Part shown: positions 25,369-33,981 of the stretch, in pieces | Numbering within the stretch: position 1 is the first letter of the stretch | Layout of the letters: every line of letters begins with the position of its first letter | DNA from: Clostridium sp. | GTDB taxonomy: Bacteria > Bacillota > Clostridia > Lachnospirales > Lachnospiraceae | Assembly (NCBI GenBank): GCA_018377235.1 | Contig: JAGZZT010000006.1 | Location: 62,001 to 126,000, forward strand | Reading direction: 5' to 3' | DNA: 64,000 nucleotides | The notes under the pieces: model-generated | The model's database searches: none | The model's input: the letters and a program-made list of their open reading frames with translations, nothing else | What the model was told of the DNA's origin: nothing | Made by a program: the position numbers and the translations under genes

Positions 25369-25804
25369 CGGCCTGTTCGTTAAAATAACGGATGCGCCGC
25401 AGCGGGATTTTAGCAGCCTTAAAGGCCTGATCCTTAAATAGATCCCGTTTTTTTGCATCTGTGGTGTCGTGGCTGCTGTCATCCAGTTCAACGGCAAACA
25501 GAACCCGAAGATTTTTATCGCAGATGACGAAATCTACATGTTTTTGGGAAATTTTCCTGAAATACTGGAGATAATTTTTTTGAATAGTTACCTCCATTAA
25601 ATCTTTCAGACCTACTTTGGGGCAGATTAAAAGGTCTCTGGCATCAGCTTCTTTTTTCAAGAGACGATAGAAAGCATATTCTCTTTTGGTCAGAAGAGGC
25701 TTGGCTTCATAGGGAAGGCGCTTTTTTCTGAAAAAGATAAACATAAGGAGAATGGAAAGGGCGATAAGGACTCCTGCCATAGAAAGAAAAGTTGAAAAGG
25801 TCAT
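25349..25804 (-). CDS. DUF2726 domain membrane-anchored protein
   Basis: A 151-residue protein with one N-terminal membrane segment (about residues 5-25, LSMAGVLIALSILLMFIFF) and a DUF2726 domain. The domain shows EYAFYRLLKKEA, KVGLKDLMEV, HVDFVICDK, VLFAVELDDSSH and PLRRIRYF, a restriction-endonuclease-like fold with the D-x-E-L-D pattern often seen in nuclease relatives. AGGAGAT lies upstream of the ATG at 25804; longer in-frame starts lack a site. Function is unknown; nucleic-acid-related from the fold (inference). Confidence 0.82.
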   Translation of the reverse strand: MTFSTFLSMAGVLIALSILLMFIFFRKKRLPYEAKPLLTKREYAFYRLLKKEADARDLLICPKVGLKDLMEVTIQKNYLQYFRKISQKHVDFVICDKNLRVLFAVELDDSSHDTTDAKKRDLFKDQAFKAAKIPLRRIRYFNEQAVKELFR

Positions 25805-26006
25805 AGTATTATCTCCTTCTTTTGTAAAGTGTGAGTCAGCGCGGACTGGGCAGTATAGCGCGGACTGTATAAATATGTCAGATATTATATCACATGTTTT
25901 TAGATGACAGAAGATGGAGTTAAGGAGAGAGGGATTCCGGCTGCTGTCTGTATACACCGCCCTGTCCGCCTGAATATCCTGATAAAAAAGGAATAAGGAA
26001 AACAGA

Positions 26007-26897
26007 ATGGATCAGGCAAAGAATTGGATTCACTGCGACGGAGCATATCGGCTTGGCCTGACGGGAAAACATGTGGGAGTAGCAGTCCTGGATACGGGGA
26101 TTTTTCTCCACCGGGATTTTGAGGATAGAGTGGTTTCTTTTTCGGATTTTGTCAGGCACAGAAGAGATCCCTACGATGACAATGGCCATGGAACGCATAT
26201 CGCGGGAATTATCGGAGGAGCCGGTCTGGAGTCAGGAGGACGGTATCATGGAGTAGCGCCAGAATGCAGCCTCCTCTGCCTGAAGGTGCTGGATCACAAA
26301 GGAAATGGATATGCTTCCGATGTTCTGACAGGTTTAAAGTGGATTCGGGAACACAAAGAGGAGTTTGGCATACGGATTGTAAACATATCAGTAGGCTCCT
26401 TTAATAAAAAGGGAATGAATGAGAATTCAGCTCTCGTAAAAGGGGTTGACGCTGCCTGGGACGCAGGGCTTGTGGTAGTGGTAGCGGCAGGAAACAATGG
26501 TCCGGGGCGTTATACGATCACTACGCCCGGAATCAGCAGAAAGGTTATTACAGTGGGCTGTTCAGATGATTACAAGGAGGTAGATGTGGCCGGGAGCAGG
26601 ATGATAGATTATTCTGGAAGAGGACCTACCAGCGCCTGTGTGCTGAAGCCGGATATTGTAGCGCCGGGCTCCCACATTATCAGCTGCGCAAATCGGAAAG
26701 GATGCTATACAGATAAGAGCGGCACATCCATGTCTACGCCTCTGGTGTCAGGAGCAATTGCCCTGCTTTTAGAAAAGTATCCGGATATGACGAATTTAGA
26801 GGTAAAGCTTCGCCTGAGAGAGCGGGCGGTAGATCTGGGACTTCCCCGGAATCAGCAGGGCTGGGGGCTTCTGGACGTAGGACGTTTAGTGGAATAG
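26007..26897 (+). CDS. S8 family intracellular subtilisin-like protease
   Basis: A 296-residue serine protease. The triad is complete: Asp29 in VAVLDTGIF, His61 in NGHGTHIAG and Ser241 in SGTSMSTPLVSG, with the oxyanion Asn in VVAAGNNGPG. No signal peptide and almost no pro-region, as in intracellular serine proteases of Bacillus. The protein starts within a few residues of the catalytic domain (DGAYRLGLTGKHVGVAVLD). The ribosome-binding site is AAGGAA, moderate. A metallo-beta-lactamase-fold gene follows after 20 bases. Confidence 0.9.
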   Translation: MDQAKNWIHCDGAYRLGLTGKHVGVAVLDTGIFLHRDFEDRVVSFSDFVRHRRDPYDDNGHGTHIAGIIGGAGLESGGRYHGVAPECSLLCLKVLDHKGNGYASDVLTGLKWIREHKEEFGIRIVNISVGSFNKKGMNENSALVKGVDAAWDAGLVVVVAAGNNGPGRYTITTPGISRKVITVGCSDDYKEVDVAGSRMIDYSGRGPTSACVLKPDIVAPGSHIISCANRKGCYTDKSGTSMSTPLVSGAIALLLEKYPDMTNLEVKLRLRERAVDLGLPRNQQGWGLLDVGRLVE

Positions 26898-26917
26898 GAA
26901 AAAGAGAGGGAGAACAT

Positions 26918-27736
26918 ATGAAATTTGCAGTACTGAATGAAAATACAGCTGGAAAAAGAGGCTTTCTGGCGGAGCATGGACTTTCTGTTTTGATTTTTCA
27001 TGAGGGAAGAAAACTGCTGTTTGACACTGGACAGACAGACGTTTTTCTGCATAATGCAGAGAGAGTGGGAGAGACACTGTCAGATTTAGATGGCATTATC
27101 CTGAGTCACGGCCATTTCGACCATTGCGGAGGGCTGGAATATCTGGCAGAGCGGCATGCGCTGCCACCTGTCTATGTACGAAAAAATGCTTTTTTAAATA
27201 AGCAGGCAGTCAACAGCGACAAGAAGACCTACCGGGTGATCGGGATTCCATGGAAGCAGGAACTCATCAGGGGCGCAGAGATTCTGACAGAGGATAAGCA
27301 GGAAATTTTTCCAGGAGTGTGGGTGCTGGGAAATGTACCTTATACTGTGCCGTTTGAGAAGAGACCGGAACTCTTTTTTATTGACAGGGATGGAGAGAAG
27401 CAGCCAGATTATATGGAGGATGAACAGCTGCTTGTGATAGACACAGAAAAAGGACTGTGCGTATTTGCCGGATGCTGTCATGCAGGTATTGTGAACTGCT
27501 TATCCTATGTGAAAAACTCCTTTCCAGGCAGGCCGGTTTACAGCGTTCTGGCAGGCATGCATTTGTCAGCAGCAGGAGACGAAAGAATCGATCAGACCAT
27601 TGAGGCTTTGAAGGCAATGGAGATTCCTGTTCTGATGCCGGTACACTGCACGGGAATTTATGGAATTGGGAAAATGAAGACAGTTCTAAAGGACAGATGC
27701 AGGATTATTGAGACAGGAGCAGTTCTGGAACTATAA
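26918..27736 (+). CDS. Metallo-beta-lactamase-fold hydrolase
   Basis: A 272-residue enzyme of the MBL superfamily. The zinc motif reads LSHGHFDHCGG, with further His in FAGCCHAGIVN, and VLAGMHL and MPVHCTGIYG toward the end. This layout, with H-C-T-G near the C-terminus, is that of the group often annotated as dihydropterin-methyl-RFAP synthase-like. The substrate cannot be read from sequence. It is in an operon with the S8 protease (20-base spacer) with GAGAGGGAG before the ATG. Confidence 0.87.
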   Translation: MKFAVLNENTAGKRGFLAEHGLSVLIFHEGRKLLFDTGQTDVFLHNAERVGETLSDLDGIILSHGHFDHCGGLEYLAERHALPPVYVRKNAFLNKQAVNSDKKTYRVIGIPWKQELIRGAEILTEDKQEIFPGVWVLGNVPYTVPFEKRPELFFIDRDGEKQPDYMEDEQLLVIDTEKGLCVFAGCCHAGIVNCLSYVKNSFPGRPVYSVLAGMHLSAAGDERIDQTIEALKAMEIPVLMPVHCTGIYGIGKMKTVLKDRCRIIETGAVLEL

Positions 27737-27759
27737 GAGAGACTTTCAGAAATAAATAA

Positions 27760-27803
27760 GGAAGCGTTCCGCGCCGATAAAAGCTGCGGTGCGCTTCCTT
27801 TTG
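27760..27803. terminator. Terminator between the MBL hydrolase and ktrA-like genes
   Basis: GGAAGCG pairs with CGCTTCC, with an inner CCGC/GCGG helix, followed by TTTTGTAT on the plus strand. It serves the plus strand; on the minus strand it may end ktrA. Confidence 0.7.
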
Positions 27804-27812
27804 TATACTGCC

Positions 27813-28466
27813 TTATTTAACGGTAGAGAGAAATTTTTTGATATCCGTATTAGCGCCCAGAATTACCAGTGTCTCATTCCCTATGAAAACGTAATCTGCG
27901 CCTGGAAGTGTATGCAGTTCCTTTCCTATCTTTACAGCCAGAATGGAGATATGGTATTTGCTTCGCACGTTAATTTGGACAATACTTTTTTCTACCCAGC
28001 TGGAGGGAACGGGAACCTCATAGATAGAGTGATCCGGAGTCAGTTCAATGTAGTCGAAAATATTATCAGAACTGTATCGGACAGCGGATCGGATAGCCAT
28101 TTCTTTTTCCGGATACACTACGCGATCCGCGCCGTTTCGGAGCAGGAACTTGGCATGGATATCGCGGTTGGCGCGGGAGAGGACAAACTTGGCGCCCAGA
28201 TCCTTTAAGAGCGCCGTGGTTTCGAGAGAACTCTGAAAATTGTCTCCAATGGCTACGATGCATAAATCAAAATTTCTGACGCCGATGGAGGACATGTACT
28301 GTTCATTAGTACAGTCTCCAATCTGAGCGCTGGTAACATAAGGAAGGATGGCGTTGATCCTCTCTTCTGAAATATCAATTGCCATGACCTCGTGCTTCAG
28401 CTCATGAAGCTTCATGGCCATAGTAGCGCCGAAACGTCCCAGTCCAATCAAAAGAATTGATTTCAT
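27813..28466 (-). CDS. ktrA: Potassium uptake regulatory subunit (KtrA/TrkA-type RCK protein)
   Basis: A 217-residue cytosolic RCK protein. It begins with the nucleotide-binding loop ILLIGLGRFGATMAMKL and the acidic strand end MAIDIS, then TSAQIGDCTNEQYMSSIG, standard for RCK_N. The C-terminal part (about residues 135-217) is an RCK_C domain that in Firmicutes can bind c-di-AMP. It gates the membrane subunit encoded just upstream. A 29-base gap separates the two genes. Length matches KtrA rather than the doubled E. coli TrkA. Confidence 0.92.
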   Translation of the reverse strand: MKSILLIGLGRFGATMAMKLHELKHEVMAIDISEERINAILPYVTSAQIGDCTNEQYMSSIGVRNFDLCIVAIGDNFQSSLETTALLKDLGAKFVLSRANRDIHAKFLLRNGADRVVYPEKEMAIRSAVRYSSDNIFDYIELTPDHSIYEVPVPSSWVEKSIVQINVRSKYHISILAVKIGKELHTLPGADYVFIGNETLVILGANTDIKKFLSTVK

Positions 28467-28495
28467 AGAATACCTCCGTCTGCGTCTTCCAGTCT

Positions 28496-29842
28496 TTATC
28501 CCACCGTGATTCGTTCCTCAGGCAGGTGGAAGGGGAATTTTTTATGGTTTGTGAGAGCGTACAGCATGGTAAGCCCGCCGACTCGTCCAAAATACATCAA
28601 AAGAATCAGAATTATTTTTGAAAAAAGGCTTAGATCTGCTGTAATGCCCAGGGAAAGTCCTACTGTGGCAATAGCAGAGGCCGCTTCAAAGGAGGACTCC
28701 ATCAGTGTTACGCCGTCCGCCCAGGTGATAAGAAAGCTGGCCGCTAAAAACAGGCTCAGATACAATACCAGAATAGCGATAGCATTCCTCAGTATCTCAT
28801 AAGGGATTCGCCTTTTATAGCAGTGGATGCCCTCTTGATTCTGAAATACAGAGCGGATACACAGGATAGCTACGGCAAAGGTAGTAGTCTTAATACCGCC
28901 GGCAGTGGAGCCTGGAGAACCTCCGATAATCATCAGCATAATAGTTAAAAGCTGAGCCTGGGTAGAAAGTCCGTCCAGGGGAACCGTATTAAAACCGGCT
29001 GTTCGGGGAGTAACTGACTGAAAAAAGGATGCATAGATCCGATCAGCCAGAGAATATCCCTCCCAGCGCTGCGGAGTAAACTCAAACAGAAAGAAGAGAA
29101 CTGCAGGAATCAGGATCAGAAAAAAGGTAGAGGTGAGGACTACCTTCGTCTGAAGCCGGAATGCTCTGTGTGTTTTTATGTGCTGGATAACATCGTCCCA
29201 TACAAAAAATCCAATGCCTCCAACTGCGATCAGAAGCATAACCGGAATGACAATCAGAGGATTGGAATGGTAGCTGGTGAGGGAAGAGCAAAGGCCTGAA
29301 GTGCCGCCCATCAGGTCAAAACCGGCGTTGCAGAAAGCAGAAATAGAGTGGAAAATGGAAAACCAGATTCCTTTCACAATGCCGAACTGGGGGCAGAACT
29401 GAACTGCCATAATAAACGCGCCTATCAGTTCCAGCACCAGGGTGCCTTTAATAATAAAGTTCGTCATGCGGACAATACCGCCTACCTGCGGGGCTGAGAT
29501 GGATTCCTGCATGACAAAGCGCTGTTTTAAGCCGATTTTCCTGCCTGAAAGAATCGTAATGGCAATGGCCAAAGTAACGACTCCCATTCCTCCTATCTGT
29601 ATTAGAAGAAGGATCACAGACTGGCCAAACACAGACCAGTAGGTATAAGTATCGTGAATCACCAGGCCTGTTACACAGGTCGCGGAGGTAGCTGTAAAGA
29701 ACGCGTCAATAAAAGGAGTGAACTCTCCGCTTTTTGACGAGACAGGCAGAGTCAGAAGAAGAGCCCCAGCAGTAATAATCAGAAAGAACCCGCCTAAAAT
29801 AATTTTGGCGGGAGTCAATGCCCAAACACGATTGCTCAACAT
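28496..29842 (-). CDS. ktrB: Potassium transporter membrane subunit (KtrB/TrkH family)
   Basis: A 448-residue membrane protein of the TrkH/KtrB superfamily with four repeated M1-P-M2 units. Selectivity-filter regions are seen as TSATCVTGLVI, SAFCNAGFDLMG, TPRTAGFNTVPL and the last unit near ASAIATVGLSLGIT. The N-terminus MLSNRVWALTPAKIILGGFF is typical. The ATG at 29842 follows AAAGGAG; earlier starts lack one. It forms the K+ (with Na+) uptake pore gated by the KtrA-like subunit. Confidence 0.92.
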   Translation of the reverse strand: MLSNRVWALTPAKIILGGFFLIITAGALLLTLPVSSKSGEFTPFIDAFFTATSATCVTGLVIHDTYTYWSVFGQSVILLLIQIGGMGVVTLAIAITILSGRKIGLKQRFVMQESISAPQVGGIVRMTNFIIKGTLVLELIGAFIMAVQFCPQFGIVKGIWFSIFHSISAFCNAGFDLMGGTSGLCSSLTSYHSNPLIVIPVMLLIAVGGIGFFVWDDVIQHIKTHRAFRLQTKVVLTSTFFLILIPAVLFFLFEFTPQRWEGYSLADRIYASFFQSVTPRTAGFNTVPLDGLSTQAQLLTIMLMIIGGSPGSTAGGIKTTTFAVAILCIRSVFQNQEGIHCYKRRIPYEILRNAIAILVLYLSLFLAASFLITWADGVTLMESSFEAASAIATVGLSLGITADLSLFSKIILILLMYFGRVGGLTMLYALTNHKKFPFHLPEERITVG

Positions 29843-29987
29843 TGCGAAAACTCCTTTGTACCATTGTGATATAGGTTTAAACAGTCCAGGTGACAATAAA
29901 AACCGCAATATAATATAACGATTATATATAGAACATAAGAGAATGTCAACGGGGAGGAGAAAATGCCGGAAAGGATGAAGAATGGAG

Positions 29988-30021
29988 GTTACTGTTTACT
30001 GGTTTGCCAGTGGACAGTAAC
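29988..30021. repeat. Strong inverted repeat upstream of recA
   Basis: GTTACTGTTTACTGG and CCAGTGGACAGTAAC form a near-perfect hairpin with a TTTG loop. It is followed by a direct repeat of AAAAACCGATGT at about 30032-30057. No T-run, so it is not a clear terminator. The 29843-30373 gap also holds two small GC hairpins (30132-30146 and 30163-30177) and the recA promoter; no gene is seen in it. Confidence 0.6.
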
Positions 30022-30221
30022 GAACGGAGAGAAAAACCGATGTAAAAAACCGATGTAAAAAAACAGGAATCCAGCTGGACAGAAGGCAGGGAATGTGGTA
30101 TGCTGATAATATAGACGATTCTTTATTTTCTGCCTGATTTCGCAGGCTTCAGATTTCATTTTCTGCCGTTTCGGCAGCGATTTCACTTTAAGATTTTACA
30201 GGATAAAAACGAAAATAACAG

Positions 30222-30250
30222 TTGACATTTCAGGCGGGCTATACTATTAT
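30222..30250 (+). promoter_or_regulatory. recA promoter
   Basis: TTGACA (30222-30227), 17 bp, TATTAT (30245-30250), directly before the LexA box. Confidence 0.8.
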
Positions 30251-30263
30251 AATTACATAAACA

Positions 30264-30275
30264 GAACACTTGTTC
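30264..30275 (+). promoter_or_regulatory. LexA (DinR) operator at recA
   Basis: GAACACTTGTTC matches the Firmicute LexA box GAAC-N4-GTTC exactly. It covers the expected transcription start, so repression would be by blocking initiation. Confidence 0.9.
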
Positions 30276-30373
30276 TTTTTGAAGGACGGAGAATGAGAAA
30301 GCTCTTAGACGCCTCATAAAAAGCAGAGCAGAAGGCTGAGAATCAGGATAAAGCAGAAGAGATGGAGGAAATT

Positions 30374-31456
30374 ATGGATAGGGAAGAAAAGCTGAAGGCA
30401 CTTGACGCTGCATTGACACAGATTGAGAAGGCATATGGAAAGGGATCTGTGATGAAGCTGGGAGATTCCAGCGCCAATATGAATATTGAAACAGTTCCAA
30501 CTGGTTCTCTGAGCCTTGATATTGCTCTGGGGCTGGGAGGCGTGCCCAGAGGCCGTATTATTGAAGTATATGGCCCAGAGTCCAGTGGTAAGACGACCGT
30601 GGCTCTGCATATGGTGGCAGAGGTGCAGAAGAGAGGCGGAATTGCCGGATTTATTGATGCAGAGCATGCTCTGGATCCTGTTTATGCGAAGAATATCGGC
30701 GTTGATATTGACAACCTGTATATTTCCCAGCCGGACAATGGAGAGCAGGCCCTGGAGATTACAGAGACTATGGTCCGCTCCGGAGCTGTAGACATTGTGA
30801 TTGTGGACTCTGTGGCGGCCCTTGTGCCAAAGGCTGAGATCGATGGAGAGATGGGAGATTCCCATGTGGGACTTCAGGCCCGCCTGATGTCTCAGGCTCT
30901 GAGAAAGCTGACCGCGATTATCAGCAAGTCTAACTGTATTGTTATTTTTATCAATCAGCTGCGCGAGAAGGTAGGCGTGATGTTCGGAAATCCTGAGACT
31001 ACCACAGGAGGCCGCGCCCTGAAGTTCTATTCTTCTGTCCGTATGGATGTCAGAAGGATTGAAACTCTGAAGCAGGGCGGTGAGATGGTTGGAAACCGCG
31101 TCCGCATTAAGGTTGTTAAGAATAAGATAGCTCCGCCGTTTAAGGAAGCAGAGTTTGATATTATGTTCGGAAAAGGTATTTCTAAGGAAGGAGATATTCT
31201 GGATCTGGCGGTAAAGGAGAACATCGTGGAGAAAAGCGGCGCCTGGTACGCTTATAATGGAAGCAAGATTGGGCAGGGCAGAGAGAATGCCAAGAGCTTC
31301 CTCCAGGCAAATCAGGAGATGTGCCAGGAGATTGAGGCCAGAGTCCGTGCCAAGTACAGTCTGGATGGAGTTTCTGAGGAGGACAGAAGCGCAGAGCATG
31401 CGTCAGATGCAGATGGGGCAAAGCTTGCTATGCCGGAATTTGGTTCAGAAGAGTAG
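30374..31456 (+). CDS. recA: Recombinase RecA
   Basis: A 360-residue recombinase for homologous recombination and SOS signalling. Walker A is GPESSGKT at about residues 68-75, with FIDAEHALDP, VIVDSVAALVPKAEIDGEMGD, FINQLREKVGVMFGNPETTTGG and the acidic C-terminus expected. The ATG at 30374 is chosen because GGAGG lies 6 bases before it; an ATG at 30362 overlaps that site. Controlled by a LexA box. recX follows after 26 bases, the usual arrangement. Confidence 0.98.
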   Translation: MDREEKLKALDAALTQIEKAYGKGSVMKLGDSSANMNIETVPTGSLSLDIALGLGGVPRGRIIEVYGPESSGKTTVALHMVAEVQKRGGIAGFIDAEHALDPVYAKNIGVDIDNLYISQPDNGEQALEITETMVRSGAVDIVIVDSVAALVPKAEIDGEMGDSHVGLQARLMSQALRKLTAIISKSNCIVIFINQLREKVGVMFGNPETTTGGRALKFYSSVRMDVRRIETLKQGGEMVGNRVRIKVVKNKIAPPFKEAEFDIMFGKGISKEGDILDLAVKENIVEKSGAWYAYNGSKIGQGRENAKSFLQANQEMCQEIEARVRAKYSLDGVSEEDRSAEHASDADGAKLAMPEFGSEE

Positions 31457-31482
31457 CGGCAGAAGAGGCAGGCAGGGATTAG

Positions 31483-32088
31483 ATGGTCATTGACAGAATA
31501 GAGACTTTGGATAAAAGAAGGAAGAAGATCTTTGCTGATGGAGAATTCGTTTTTACCCTGTACCTGGGGGAGATAAGACAGTTCGGCCTGGAGGAGGGCG
31601 GAGAACTGACAGAGGAAGTGTACCAGAAGATTCTCCATGAAATTGTATTTAAACGTGCCAGGGAGAGGGCGGTCTACTGGCTGAAGTGTTCTGCCAGGAC
31701 AGAGGAAGAACTGAGAAGAAAACTGAGAGATGGCGGCTATCCTTTAGCTGCGGCAGACTATGCAGTTGAGCTGCTGAAGAAATATCGTTACATCGATGAT
31801 GAGGAGTATGCCAGGAATTTTATGGAGGTTCATGCCAGAGGAAAAAGCCGGGCTGAGCTGGCTGCCCTTTTGAGCCGAAAGGGTATCAGCCGGGAGTGTG
31901 TCAGCCAGCTGATGCAGGAAAATCCGGTAGATGAGGAAGAACAAATTCGGCATATTCTCAAGAAACGCCGTTTCCATCCGGAAGAGGCAGATCAAAAGGA
32001 ATTGTCAAAACAGATTGCATACCTGGTGAGGAAGGGATTTTCTTACGACGCAGTCAGAAGAGTTCTCTCTGATTCATTTGTTAGATAG
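31483..32088 (+). CDS. recX: Regulatory protein RecX
   Basis: A 201-residue RecX-family protein that modulates RecA filaments. It has an N-terminal extension followed by the three-helix repeats: ALRYLKCSARTEEELRRKL-like (here VYWLKCSARTEEELRRKL), YIDDEEYARNFMEVHARGKS and the final KGFSYDAVRRVL. RSPAEL-type contact residues appear as KSRAELAALLSRKGIS. Co-transcribed with recA. No strong terminator follows; the rny promoter starts 33 bases later. Confidence 0.93.
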   Translation: MVIDRIETLDKRRKKIFADGEFVFTLYLGEIRQFGLEEGGELTEEVYQKILHEIVFKRARERAVYWLKCSARTEEELRRKLRDGGYPLAAADYAVELLKKYRYIDDEEYARNFMEVHARGKSRAELAALLSRKGISRECVSQLMQENPVDEEEQIRHILKKRRFHPEEADQKELSKQIAYLVRKGFSYDAVRRVLSDSFVR

Positions 32089-32120
32089 TGACGAAAAAGT
32101 GGAAACACTTCCTATTATAC

Positions 32121-32149
32121 TTGACATAGTGTATAAAACAGTTTAAAAT
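32121..32149 (+). promoter_or_regulatory. rny promoter
   Basis: TTGACA (32121-32126), 17 bp, TAAAAT (32144-32149). Confidence 0.75.
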
Positions 32150-32200
32150 TGTAGTGTTGTATTGATATGTACAATGAAAACTAAATAAGGAGGTGCTCCT

Positions 32201-33748
32201 GTGCCACAAGTAATAATTATGTGCGTTGTTACGGCGGTTATTGTTGCTGTTATTACTTGGTTCGTCGCTGTTAATCATCAGAAGAAAACTTATGAGGCAA
32301 AGATTGGCAGTGCAGAAGAACGATCAAGGGAAATAATAGATGAAGCATTAAAGGTTGCAGAGACAAAGAAGCGAGAAGCTCTCCTTGAAGCGAAGGAAGA
32401 GTCACTAAAGACAAAGAATGAGCTTGAGAAAGAAACAAAGGAAAGAAGAGCGGAGCTTCAGCGCTATGAACGACGTGTGCTGAGCAAGGAAGAGAATCTG
32501 GACAAGAAGTCAGAGGCCATTGAAAAGCGTGAGGCAGGACTGAATACCCGTGAGGACGCTCTGAAAAAGAGAACCACAGAGGTAGAAGAGCTTTACGAGA
32601 AAGGGATGCAGGAGCTGGAAAAGATTTCCGGCCTTACATCAGAGCAGGCGAAGGAATACCTGTTAAAATCTGTTGAGGAAGATGTAAAGCATGATACTGC
32701 AAAGCTGATTAAGGAGATGGAGGCAAAGGCGAAGGAGGAGGCTGATAAAAAGGCTAAGGACTACGTAGTGACCGCCATTCAGCGCTGTGCAGCAGATCAT
32801 GTGGCAGAGACAACTGTGTCGGTAGTACAGCTTCCGAATGATGAAATGAAAGGCAGAATCATCGGACGTGAGGGAAGAAACATCAGAACTCTGGAGACTT
32901 TGACAGGTGTGGAACTGATTATTGATGACACACCGGAGGCAGTCGTTCTTTCCGGTTTCGATCCGATTCGGAGAGAGGTTGCCAGAATCGCCTTGGAGCG
33001 TCTGATTGTAGATGGACGAATTCATCCGGCGAGAATTGAGGAAATGGTAGAAAAGGCGCAGAAGGAAGTTGAAACCATGATGCGCGAAGAAGGAGAGGCT
33101 GCGCTTCTGGAGGTTGGAATCCATGGAATCCATCCAGAATTAGTAAAACTCCTTGGAAAGATGAAATTCAGGACAAGCTACGGACAGAATGCATTAAAGC
33201 ACTCCATCGAAGTAGCTCAGCTTGCCGGACTGTTAGCCGCAGAGGTCGGAGTAGACGTTCGTACGGCAAAGAGAGCCGGCTTATTACATGACATTGGCAA
33301 GGCTGTTGATCATGAGATGGAAGGCACTCATGTGAAGCTCGGTGTGGATCTGTGCCGAAAGTATAAGGAATCAGCCGTTGTCATTAATGCAGTGGAATCC
33401 CATCATGGTGATGTGGAGCCACAGAGCCTGATTGCCTGTCTGGTTCAGGCTGCTGATACGATTTCAGCTGCAAGACCTGGGGCAAGAAGAGAAACTCTGG
33501 AAACATATACAAACCGTCTGAGACAGCTGGAAGATATTACAAACTCCTTTAAGGGAGTAGATAAATCTTTTGCTATTCAGGCAGGCCGCGAAGTGCGGAT
33601 TATGGTTGTCCCGGAACAGGTGAATGACGATAGTATGGTGCTGATGGCAAGGGAAATTTCTAAGAGAATTGAAGCAGAACTTGAATACCCTGGCCAGATA
33701 AAAGTGAATGTAATTCGCGAATCCAGAGTAACTGATTACGCGAAGTAG
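32201..33748 (+). CDS. rny: Ribonuclease Y
   Basis: A 515-residue membrane-anchored endoribonuclease starting mRNA decay. It starts with GTG at 32201 after AAGGAGG. An N-terminal membrane helix (VIIMCVVTAVIVAVITWFVAV) precedes a long charged coiled coil to about residue 200. A KH domain (MKGRIIGREGRNIRTLE) and an HD domain (GLLHDIGKAVDHE, about residue 363) follow. The C-terminus AELEYPGQIKVNVIRE is family-typical. Length matches Bacillus Rny (520). In the same place after recA-recX in many Clostridia. Confidence 0.97.
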   Translation: MPQVIIMCVVTAVIVAVITWFVAVNHQKKTYEAKIGSAEERSREIIDEALKVAETKKREALLEAKEESLKTKNELEKETKERRAELQRYERRVLSKEENLDKKSEAIEKREAGLNTREDALKKRTTEVEELYEKGMQELEKISGLTSEQAKEYLLKSVEEDVKHDTAKLIKEMEAKAKEEADKKAKDYVVTAIQRCAADHVAETTVSVVQLPNDEMKGRIIGREGRNIRTLETLTGVELIIDDTPEAVVLSGFDPIRREVARIALERLIVDGRIHPARIEEMVEKAQKEVETMMREEGEAALLEVGIHGIHPELVKLLGKMKFRTSYGQNALKHSIEVAQLAGLLAAEVGVDVRTAKRAGLLHDIGKAVDHEMEGTHVKLGVDLCRKYKESAVVINAVESHHGDVEPQSLIACLVQAADTISAARPGARRETLETYTNRLRQLEDITNSFKGVDKSFAIQAGREVRIMVVPEQVNDDSMVLMAREISKRIEAELEYPGQIKVNVIRESRVTDYAK

Positions 33749-33797
33749 ATAAAGGCAAGAAATATGTTCTGAACATCACAGCCAGAGAAATGAAGGC

Positions 33798-33856
33798 AAA
33801 AGAGGAAGCCTGCCTTACCGGTCATACCGGTAAGGCAGGCTTCCTCTTTTCCTTTG
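33798..33856 (+). terminator. Terminator after rny
   Basis: GAGGAAGCCTGCCTTACCGG pairs perfectly with CCGGTAAGGCAGGCTTCCTC over a TCATA loop, followed by TTTTCCTTT. Confidence 0.9.
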
Positions 33857-33872
33857 GTGAAAAATGATATTC

Positions 33873-33901
33873 TTGACAGAGAAAAATGGCAGGTTTACAA
33901 T
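33873..33901 (+). promoter_or_regulatory. proC promoter
   Basis: TTGACA (33873-33878), 17 bp, TACAAT (33896-33901), 80 bases before the ATG. Confidence 0.75.
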
Positions 33902-33981
33902 GAAATCAGTCTGACTGGAAGGAGAAGAAAAACGGTAAAATAAAAGCTGGAATAGAAAAAGACAGATGGAGGATAAGGAAA

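Noticed and set aside
29843..29950. c-di-AMP riboswitch before the potassium genes
   Set aside because: The leader is only about 60-90 bases and lacks the ydaO core motifs.
30314..31399. Long open frame on the strand opposite recA
   Set aside because: It is the mirror of recA codon bias; no family motif, no ribosome-binding site, and recA is certain.
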